Assembly: GCF_006476605.1 (NCBI RefSeq)
Contig: NZ_ML636804.1
Location: 248,001 to 312,000 of the forward strand
Source: Brucella gallinifaecis
Lineage (GTDB): Bacteria; Pseudomonadota; Alphaproteobacteria; Rhizobiales; Rhizobiaceae
Length of the DNA stretch: 64,000 nt
Reading direction: 5' to 3'
Shown here in pieces: positions 58,012-64,000 of the stretch. The position numbers and the translations under genes were made by a program. The notes beneath the pieces were generated by a model that was not told the DNA's origin, ran no database searches, and was given only the letters and a program-made list of their open reading frames with translations. Position 1 is the first letter of the stretch. Every line of letters starts with the position of its first letter.

Positions 58012-59529
58012 ATGAACAAGGTTGAATTTCATCGCTCTGTAAAGCCGGAGTTTGCCAAACGCTATGGCAATTTCATCGGCGGTAAATGGGTGGAACCCAA
58101 ATCAGGCCGCTATTTTGAAAACACATCTCCTGTGAATGGTCAGGTGCTCTGCGAAGTGGCGCGTTCGGAAGCGGCTGATGTTGAGGCAGCACTTGATGCG
58201 GCGCATGCAGCCAAGGACGCATGGGGCAAGACAAGCCCGGCGGAACGCGCTGTAATTCTCAACAAGATTGCAGACCGTATTGAAGAAAATCTGCCTAAAC
58301 TGGCGGCAGCCGAAACATGGGACAATGGCAAGCCGATCCGCGAAACAACCAATGCCGATCTGCCGCTGGCGATTGACCATTTCCGCTATTTTGCCGGTGC
58401 CATTCGTGCACAGGAAGGCGGCATTTCCGAGATCGATCATGATACGGTTGCCTATCATTTTCATGAACCACTTGGCGTTGTCGGTCAGATCATCCCGTGG
58501 AATTTCCCGCTTTTGATGGCTGTGTGGAAACTGGCTCCAGCGCTTGCCGCCGGTAATTGCGTGGTGTTGAAGCCTGCTGAACAGACGCCGGCCTCGATCC
58601 TTGTTCTGATGGAAGTGATTGGCGATCTTCTGCCGGCAGGCGTACTCAATGTGGTCAATGGTTTTGGCCTTGAAGCAGGCAAGCCGCTGGCATCCAGTCC
58701 GCGCATTGCAAAAATCGCCTTTACCGGTGAAACGACGACCGGTCGCCTGATCATGCAATATGCCAGCCAGAACCTTATTCCGGTGACGCTGGAACTGGGT
58801 GGCAAGTCGCCCAATATCTTCTTCTCCGATGTGATGGCTGAAGATGATGACTATCTGGACAAGGCAATCGAAGGCTTTGTCATGTTCGCATTCAATCAGG
58901 GCGAAGTCTGTACCTGCCCAAGCCGTGCACTGATCCATGAAAAAATCTATGACAAATTCATGGAACGGGCATTGAAGCGTGTTGAGGCTATCGTTCAGGG
59001 TGATCCGCTTGATCCGGCCACCATGGTTGGTGCGCAGGCATCGGGCGAGCAGCTCGAAAAAATCCTGAGCTATATCGATATTGGCAGGCAGGAAGGCGCA
59101 GAAGTGCTGACCGGTGGTGAGCGCAATGCGCTGGCGGGTGATCTTGCCGGCGGTTATTATGTCAAGCCAACCGTATTCAAGGGCACCAACAAGATGCGGA
59201 TTTTCCAGGAGGAAATTTTCGGTCCTGTTGTTTCGGTTACGACCTTCAAGGATGATGCCGAAGCACTCGCCATTGCCAATGACACGCTTTACGGTCTTGG
59301 TGCCGGTGTCTGGACCCGTGACGGCACACGCGCCTATCGCTTTGGCCGGGCTATTCAGGCGGGTCGCGTCTGGACCAATTGCTATCATGCCTATCCGGCC
59401 CATGCGGCATTTGGTGGCTACAAGCAGTCCGGTATCGGTCGCGAAAACCACCTCACAATGCTCGACCATTATCAGCAGACCAAGAATATGCTGGTGAGCT
59501 ATAGCCCGAAGAAGCTTGGTTTCTTCTAA
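58012..59529 (+). CDS. NAD-dependent aldehyde dehydrogenase (acetaldehyde type, ExaC/AcoD-like)
   Basis: 505 residues of the ALDH superfamily: GEVCTCPSR with catalytic C300, general base E261 in [10 protein letters not shown], cofactor loop [10 protein letters not shown] and FTGETTTGR. Close in type to ExaC/AldB/AcoD acetaldehyde dehydrogenases, which accompany alcohol oxidation. ATG 58012 has GGGAGGAA upstream and is preferred over an in-frame codon at 57991. A short hairpin (AACGCCG/CGGCGTT, 57973-57992) precedes the ribosome site. adhP and DUF779 follow. Confidence 0.94.
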   Translation: MNKVEFHRSVKPEFAKRYGNFIGGKWVEPKSGRYFENTSPVNGQVLCEVARSEAADVEAALDAAHAAKDAWGKTSPAERAVILNKIADRIEENLPKLAAAETWDNGKPIRETTNADLPLAIDHFRYFAGAIRAQEGGISEIDHDTVAYHFHEPLGVVGQIIPWNFPLLMAVWKLAPALAAGNCVVLKPAEQTPASILVLMEVIGDLLPAGVLNVVNGFGLEAGKPLASSPRIAKIAFTGETTTGRLIMQYASQNLIPVTLELGGKSPNIFFSDVMAEDDDYLDKAIEGFVMFAFNQGEVCTCPSRALIHEKIYDKFMERALKRVEAIVQGDPLDPATMVGAQASGEQLEKILSYIDIGRQEGAEVLTGGERNALAGDLAGGYYVKPTVFKGTNKMRIFQEEIFGPVVSVTTFKDDAEALAIANDTLYGLGAGVWTRDGTRAYRFGRAIQAGRVWTNCYHAYPAHAAFGGYKQSGIGRENHLTMLDHYQQTKNMLVSYSPKKLGFF

Positions 59530-59540
59530 AAAAACAAAGT

Positions 59541-59565
59541 GCCCTGCGGAATTTTTCCGCGGGGC
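59541..59565. terminator. hairpin after the aldehyde dehydrogenase gene
   Basis: GCCCTGCGGA/TCCGCGGGGC (one G-U pair) with an ATTTT loop, 12 nt past the stop. The T-run is on the minus-strand side only, so forward termination is uncertain. It is followed by an 18-nt alternating purine-pyrimidine tract at 59570-59587. Confidence 0.5.
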
Positions 59566-59664
59566 GCGGGCGCGCACGTGCGTGCGCTGTTCGGGCAATT
59601 TTACAGATTTTTACGGCGCTAAAAAAATCACACAGATGCCGTTGCCCTGTTTCCTCCCGGGAAA

Positions 59665-59704
59665 GGGTCGGGTTGGCGGGGTATGAACCTTGTTCGCCCG
59701 ACCC
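59665..59704 (+). promoter_or_regulatory. stem-loop in the adhP leader
   Basis: Perfect 8-bp arms GGGTCGGG and CCCGACCC around 24 nt, ending about 10 nt before the AAGGAAT ribosome site of adhP. It could affect translation or mRNA stability. Confidence 0.4.
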
Positions 59705-59726
59705 ATAAATCAGAAAGGAATATACC

Positions 59727-60761
59727 ATGGCTAAAACTATGAAGGCTGCTGTCGTACGCGAATTTGGCAAGCCATTGACCATTGATGAAGTGCCGATTCC
59801 GGTGCCGGGTGACGGCCAGATCCAGGTGGCAATTCATGCATCCGGCGTGTGCCATACCGATCTTCATGCTGCCGAAGGTGACTGGCCGGTCAAGCCCAAT
59901 CCGCCCTTCATTCCGGGCCATGAAGGTGTTGGTTTTGTTTCGGCAGTTGGTCGTGGTGTCAAGCATGTGAAGGAAGGCGACCGCGTCGGTGTTCCATGGC
60001 TTTACACGGCTTGCGGTCATTGCGTGCATTGTCTGGGCGGTTGGGAAACCCTTTGCGAAGAGCAGCTTAATACCGGCTATTCCATCAATGGTGGCTTTGC
60101 AGATTATGTTGTTGCTGATCCGAATTTCGTGGGCCACCTGCCAAAGAATATCGCTTTTAACGAGATTGCCCCGATCCTGTGCGCGGGTGTTACGGTCTAT
60201 AAGGGTCTGAAGGTCACAGATACCAAGCCGGGCGATTGGGTGGTGATTTCCGGCATTGGCGGTCTGGGTCATATGGCGGTGCAATATGCAAAAGCCATGG
60301 GGCTGAATGTTGCAGCCGTTGATATTGATGACAAGAAACTCGACCTTGCCCGTAAGCTTGGTGCGACAGTTACCGTCAATGCAAAGACGCATAATGATCC
60401 GGCAGCCTATATCAAGAAAGAAACCGATGGCGGTGCGCAGGGCGTGCTGGTGACGGCTGTCTCGCCAAAGGCTTTTGAACAGGCAATTGGCATGGCTGCA
60501 CGCGGCGGCACGATTGCCTTGAATGGTTTGCCAGCGGGTGAGTTTCCGCTTTCGATCTTCAATATGGTGTTGAACGGCGTCACGGTTCGCGGCTCCATTG
60601 TTGGAACGCGCCTTGATTTGCAGGAGTCGATTGATTTTGCCGCAGACGGCAAGGTCAAGGCAACGATCCGCACCGACAAGATTGACAATATCAATACGAT
60701 CTTTGACGAAATGCGTGCAGGCCAGATCGAAGGCCGCGTCGTGATGGACCTGACGCAGTAA
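59727..60761 (+). CDS. adhP: zinc-dependent alcohol dehydrogenase AdhP
   Basis: 344 residues, medium-chain ADH. Catalytic zinc ligands C42, H65/E66 and C152. Structural zinc C96, C99, C102, C110 in ACGHCVHCLGGWETLC. NAD site GIGGLGHMAVQYAKAMG followed by an acidic VDIDD, indicating NAD preference. The length and C-terminus match the ethanol-active AdhP group. It oxidises primary alcohols to aldehydes for the upstream aldehyde dehydrogenase, or runs in reverse. AAGGAA precedes the ATG. Confidence 0.95.
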   Translation: MAKTMKAAVVREFGKPLTIDEVPIPVPGDGQIQVAIHASGVCHTDLHAAEGDWPVKPNPPFIPGHEGVGFVSAVGRGVKHVKEGDRVGVPWLYTACGHCVHCLGGWETLCEEQLNTGYSINGGFADYVVADPNFVGHLPKNIAFNEIAPILCAGVTVYKGLKVTDTKPGDWVVISGIGGLGHMAVQYAKAMGLNVAAVDIDDKKLDLARKLGATVTVNAKTHNDPAAYIKKETDGGAQGVLVTAVSPKAFEQAIGMAARGGTIALNGLPAGEFPLSIFNMVLNGVTVRGSIVGTRLDLQESIDFAADGKVKATIRTDKIDNINTIFDEMRAGQIEGRVVMDLTQ

Positions 60762-60787
60762 TGCGGTGATAATGATTATATAAAGAC

Positions 60788-60822
60788 ATTAGAGCGCTGA
60801 TCAGATCGAAATGCGCTCTAAT
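60788..60822. repeat. family B palindromic repeat upstream of DUF779
   Basis: Perfect 10-bp arms ATTAGAGCGC/GCGCTCTAAT around TGATCAGATCGAAAT. The right arm runs straight into the GGGAGGAGG ribosome site of the next gene. Confidence 0.75.
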
Positions 60823-60835
60823 GGGAGGAGGAACC

Positions 60836-61183
60836 ATGCCGCAAGTCTCTCAACAACAGCAGGTTACAGCAACCGATGCCGCACTTGAGCTGATTGCTGA
60901 ATTGCAGGCTGAATATGGTCCGATTATGTTTCACCAGTCGGGCGGTTGTTGCGATGGTTCATCGCCAATGTGCTATCCTCAGGGTGATTTATTACTGTCT
61001 GACACGGATGTAAAACTGGGCGAAATCGGCGGTGCGCCGTTTTATATCAGCGGTCTTCAATATGAAGCCTGGAAGCATACCGAACTCATTATCGATGTTG
61101 TGCCCGGACGTGGCGGTATGTTCTCGCTTGATAATGGTCGCGAAAAGCGCTTTCTCACCCGTTCAAGGATATGTTTGATTTAA
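60836..61183 (+). CDS. DUF779 protein (aldehyde dehydrogenase partner)
   Basis: 115 residues. DUF779 signature FHQSGGCCDGSSPMCYPQGD with three clustered cysteines, then LGEIGGAPFYISGLQYEAW and LIIDVVPGRGGMFSLDNG. The family is regularly encoded beside acetaldehyde dehydrogenases; activity unknown. The cysteine cluster could bind metal (inference). GGGAGGAGG precedes ATG 60836; an ATG-less five-codon extension upstream is not needed. Confidence 0.87.
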   Translation: MPQVSQQQQVTATDAALELIAELQAEYGPIMFHQSGGCCDGSSPMCYPQGDLLLSDTDVKLGEIGGAPFYISGLQYEAWKHTELIIDVVPGRGGMFSLDNGREKRFLTRSRICLI

Positions 61184-61185
61184 TT

Positions 61186-61205
61186 CTTTGCGTTCATTCG
61201 CAAAG
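61186..61205. promoter_or_regulatory. 7-bp inverted repeat between DUF779 and the LacI gene
   Basis: CTTTGCG-TTCATT-CGCAAAG, 3 nt past the DUF779 stop and about 48 nt before the LacI-family ATG. No T-run. Possible autoregulatory operator. Confidence 0.4.
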
Positions 61206-61252
61206 CAGCTACTAAATCATGCATATCATTGGGGAGAGAGTGCATAACGGCC

Positions 61253-62275
61253 ATGGCCGCATCCAATAAAAGAGCGACAATCCATGATGTGGCACGGCTG
61301 GCTGGCGTGTCTATCAAGACAGTTTCGCGTGTTTTTAATGACGAACCGAATGTGCGCGATGCAATCCGCGAAAAGGTGAAGGCGGCGGGCGCAGAGTTGC
61401 GCTATCGCCCCAATGCCGCAGCGCGTAATCTGGTTGAGCGCCGCTCGCATCTGATTGGGCTATTCTTTGAAAATCCAAGCCAGAGCTATGTCACCGAATT
61501 ACAGATCGGTGCATTGGACCGGCTGCGCGATACGCGATACCGGCTTTTGATCTTTCCGGTTGAAAACCGGGCGGATATACGCGGCTCACTGATTGAGACG
61601 GCTCATGCATCCGGTCTTGACGGAATTATCGTGTCACCGCCAATGTCGGACGACCCGGAGATTTTGCAGGAGCTGATTGCATCTGCAATGCCATTTACCC
61701 GTGTGGCAGGTGATTTTGGCGTGCATCCCACTGACAGTATTGCGATTGATGATGAAAAAGCAGTTTGCGATCTCATGCAATATTTGCTCGATCTGGGGCA
61801 TCGCAAAATTGCGATTGTCATTGGTGATCTGACGCATCGCTCGGCGCAGTTACGCCTTGAAGCCTATCGCAACATGCTGGCTCAGGCTGGCATTGCGCAT
61901 AATCCCGATTACGAGTTTGAGGGCGGCTACAGTTTTGAAAGCGGATTGGCTGCAGGCCGAAAACTTTTGTCGCTGGAAAACAGGCCGACGGCTGTTTTTG
62001 CATCCAATGATGATATGGCGGCGGCAGTTCTTCAGATCGCTTATGATTATAAAATCGCTGTTCCGAATGATTTGACCATTGTCGGGTTTGATGACAGTGC
62101 GGTTTCGCGCATGGTTTCGCCACAGATTACCACCGTGCATCAGCCGATCCGCGAAATGACCTATGATGCCGTTGATATGTTGCTCAGCCAGATAGATACC
62201 GGTGAAGCATCCCCATCGCGGCATATTGATTACAAGCTGATTATCCGGCAATCATCGGGCCGTGTGGAGAGTTGA
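61253..62275 (+). CDS. LacI-family transcriptional regulator
   Basis: 340 residues. LacI HTH TIHDVARLAGVSIKTVSRVF with hinge region AELRYRPNAAARNLVERRS, then a periplasmic-binding-like sensor domain (GLDGIIVSP, SIAIDDEKA, AVFASNDDMAAAVL, IVGFDDSAVSRMVSPQITTV). The effector and targets are unknown: no sugar transport or catabolic genes adjoin it. ATG 61253 is used; GGGGAGAG lies rather far (about 16 nt) upstream, and a TTG at 61229 is a weaker option. It ends at a bidirectional terminator. Confidence 0.93.
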   Translation: MAASNKRATIHDVARLAGVSIKTVSRVFNDEPNVRDAIREKVKAAGAELRYRPNAAARNLVERRSHLIGLFFENPSQSYVTELQIGALDRLRDTRYRLLIFPVENRADIRGSLIETAHASGLDGIIVSPPMSDDPEILQELIASAMPFTRVAGDFGVHPTDSIAIDDEKAVCDLMQYLLDLGHRKIAIVIGDLTHRSAQLRLEAYRNMLAQAGIAHNPDYEFEGGYSFESGLAAGRKLLSLENRPTAVFASNDDMAAAVLQIAYDYKIAVPNDLTIVGFDDSAVSRMVSPQITTVHQPIREMTYDAVDMLLSQIDTGEASPSRHIDYKLIIRQSSGRVES

Positions 62276-62303
62276 AAACAGGCCGGTTTCCCGGCCTGTT
62301 TTT
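62275..62303. terminator. bidirectional terminator between the LacI gene and the ABC exporter
   Basis: 12-bp stem AAAACAGGCCGG/CCGGCCTGTTTT with a TTTC loop. It begins at the LacI-gene stop, and its right edge touches the stop codon of the convergent ABC gene. Confidence 0.88.
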
Positions 62304-64000
62304 ATGGCAAGTCCAGTCCTTTGGTCAGCTCCAGCGCCTGTCGCTCAAACAGGCGGCGATAGATACCGTCTGGCTTGCGGATCAGTGCATCATGATCGCC
62401 TTCTTCCAGAATTTCACCCCTGTCGAAAACCAGAAGCCGGTCAAGCGCACGAACCGTTGAAAGCCGATGCGCAATGACAAGTGTGGTACGACCGATCATC
62501 AGCCGTTCCATCGCCTGCTGGATCAAGACTTCCGATTCTGAATCAAGGCTCGATGTTGCCTCATCCAGAATGAGAATTGGTGCATCAGCCAGAAAAGCAC
62601 GGGCAATTGCCACGCGCTGACGTTCACCACCCGAAAGCTTCACCCCGCGTTCGCCGACAAGCGTTGCATAGCCCTTTGGCAGACGCATGATGAAGTCATG
62701 CGCACTGGCAAGCTTTGCAGCCTCTTCGATCTCCACCTGTGTTGCGCCGGGGCGGGCATAGGCGATGTTCTCGGCCAATGTCCGGTGGAACAGGATCGGC
62801 TCCTGTTGCACAATGGCAATCTGCGATCTGAGAGATGCCTGCGTGACTTCGGCAATGTTCTGCCCGTCGATTTTAATCGCACCGTCACTGACATCATAAA
62901 GCCGCTGGGTCAGCTTGACGAATGTCGTTTTGCCCGAACCCGAATGACCAACCAGACCAACCCGTTCACCGGCTTCGATCCTGACTGAGAAGTCGCGATA
63001 AAGTGGTGTCTCATGGCTGCCATAATGGAAGGTGACTTTATCGAAAATAATCTCGCCATTGCCAATTCTGATTGCGCCTGCGCCCTCCTTGTCGGCAATG
63101 CCATAAGGCTCGGCTTCGATCTGAACCAGCTCTTCCATATCATTGACCGAACGCTGAAGGTTGCGGATATGCATACCCACATCGCGCAGATAACCCTGCA
63201 ACATGAAGAAGGCTGTCAGAACAAAGGTAATGTCACCCGCGGTCGCCTTGCCCTGGCTCCACAGATAAAGCGCAAAGCCAATCACCACACCGCGCATCAC
63301 CAGCAGGTTCACACCCTGAATAAAGCCATTGAGCGTGCCGATCAGCCATGTGCGGCGTGTGCGCGAGCGCCATTTGGTAACAACCCTTGCAAGACGTCCA
63401 TCTTCACGGGCCTCAGCGCCGAATGCCTTGACAACTGCATTGCACGAAATGGCATCGGCCAGAGCGCCGCCAAGCCGTGTATCCCAGCTGTTGGCGAGCG
63501 TTGCCGCTGGCGCAACAGAGCCAAGCGAAATCACAATTGTGCAGACAATGAACAGCACCGAGCCGATGGCAACCAGCAGGCCCATCATCGGCCAGTACCA
63601 TGCGAGAAGTGCGACCGAGCCAAGCAGCATCAGGATTGACGGCAGCAACGCAAGCAACAGCGTGTCATTGAGCAGATCAAGTGCCCACATGCCACGCGAA
63701 ACCTTGCGCACCGTCGATCCGGCAAAGGCATTGGCATGCCAGTCCGTTGAAAAGCGCTGGAGCTTGTGAAACGAACTGGCCGCCATGTCGCTCATGATCT
63801 TCAGCGTGAAGTCCGTGATGACATAGAAGGTCAGTTGTCGCGTGATCAGCGCAACCGCACCAAGCACGAGCAGGATGATCAGCGCGTGAATGGCGGCATT
63901 CCACGCATCATTCTGGCCCAGCGAAATTGCATCGACAAGCTTGCCCGAATAAAGGGGGGTGAGAACATCTGCGGCTGTTGCAAGCAGCATGCCGATTATC
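62302..64000 (-). CDS. ABC exporter (membrane domain fused to ATPase), 5'-truncated by window edge
   Basis: About 565 residues visible; the frame is open to the last base and the protein begins inside the first membrane helix (IIGMLLATAADVLTPLYSGK), so the start is outside. Type I exporter membrane domain with about six helices, then an ATPase with Walker A GLVGHSGSGKTT, signature VKLSGGERQR, Walker B ILILDEATSSLDS and H-loop VIAHRLSTV. A homodimeric or heterodimeric half-transporter for lipids, drugs or peptides; substrate not predictable. Confidence 0.92.
   Translation of the reverse strand, partial: IIGMLLATAADVLTPLYSGKLVDAISLGQNDAWNAAIHALIILLVLGAVALITRQLTFYVITDFTLKIMSDMAASSFHKLQRFSTDWHANAFAGSTVRKVSRGMWALDLLNDTLLLALLPSILMLLGSVALLAWYWPMMGLLVAIGSVLFIVCTIVISLGSVAPAATLANSWDTRLGGALADAISCNAVVKAFGAEAREDGRLARVVTKWRSRTRRTWLIGTLNGFIQGVNLLVMRGVVIGFALYLWSQGKATAGDITFVLTAFFMLQGYLRDVGMHIRNLQRSVNDMEELVQIEAEPYGIADKEGAGAIRIGNGEIIFDKVTFHYGSHETPLYRDFSVRIEAGERVGLVGHSGSGKTTFVKLTQRLYDVSDGAIKIDGQNIAEVTQASLRSQIAIVQQEPILFHRTLAENIAYARPGATQVEIEEAAKLASAHDFIMRLPKGYATLVGERGVKLSGGERQRVAIARAFLADAPILILDEATSSLDSESEVLIQQAMERLMIGRTTLVIAHRLSTVRALDRLLVFDRGEILEEGDHDALIRKPDGIYRRLFERQALELTKGLDLP

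Noticed and set aside
58102-59598. 498-codon open frame on the minus strand opposite the aldehyde dehydrogenase
   Set aside because: Antisense shadow of a strongly coding gene; translation lacks domain-like blocks and no ribosome site or context supports it.

Overview
The window is a stretch of alphaproteobacterial chromosome. Gene content and order point to the Rhizobiales/Hyphomicrobiales, most likely the Brucella/Ochrobactrum/Pseudochrobactrum group. The evidence is a BA14K-family protein, an orphan LuxR regulator next to cysD and metH, an OlsB-type ornithine-lipid acyltransferase, a fused CysNC, DUF2849/DUF934 sulfite-reductase partners, and GC-rich intergenic palindromes of a type common in that group. 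The genus is inferred from gene families and not proven. Coding density is high. No prophage, integrase, intact insertion sequence, CRISPR array or rRNA gene was seen. There is one tRNA, Pro(UGG).

Layout. 1-3252: 3' part of a large autotransporter, cut by the left edge. 3377-12637 (minus): nfu, uspA, trpS, murJ, glnD, then maeB. 12793-15525: mutS, divergent from maeB. 15612-20997 (minus): olsB, lspA, two RNA methyltransferases, lapA, ihfB, sppA. 21444-27122 (plus): lptC, lptA, lptB, rpoN, hpf, ptsN, the classical LPS-export/sigma-54/nitrogen-PTS cluster. 27203-28137 (minus): DUF1150 and a small heat-shock protein. 28371-31672: nth, a CysZ-like protein, a PfkB kinase, a TRIC channel. 31782-33630 (minus): grpE and hrcA. 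33817-37797 (plus): rph, rdgB, hemW, rsmI, yraN. 37977-43192 (plus): cysG, DUF2849, cysI, cysH, DUF934, Dabb. Then come ogt, a small membrane protein, BA14K and metH. 49304-54019 (plus): luxR, cysD, cysNC, cysQ. 54146-56831: tRNA-Pro, glpR, glpD. 56909-61183 (plus): a GAF/Fis regulator, aldehyde dehydrogenase, alcohol dehydrogenase, DUF779. Last are a LacI regulator and an ABC exporter cut by the right edge.

How it fits together. The strongest theme is sulfur. Two separated transcription units cover sulfate activation (cysD-cysNC-cysQ) and APS/sulfite reduction with siroheme synthesis (cysG-DUF2849-cysI-cysH-DUF934), and metH lies between them. Both units carry a similarly built 9-7-9 inverted repeat upstream, which suggests one unknown regulator. 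A separate near-perfect 24-bp palindrome lies between metH and BA14K. Heat-shock control is readable directly: hsp20 and grpE each have a sigma-32-type promoter with exactly 17-bp spacing. The alcohol/aldehyde module has its own regulator, which keeps GAF and Fis-type HTH parts but lacks the AAA+ sigma-54 activation domain, and a perfect 11-bp inverted repeat lies between it and the aldehyde dehydrogenase gene.

Non-coding structure. Two palindromic intergenic repeat families (A, about 46 nt; B, about 35-40 nt) recur, twice as an A+B composite. Repeats have entered the 3' ends of two sulfur genes (DUF2849 and cysH) and supply their last codons. Two MITE-like inverted repeats separate hsp20 from DUF1150. 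I did not find a clearly new multi-gene system; the best leads are the regulatory and repeat findings listed below.
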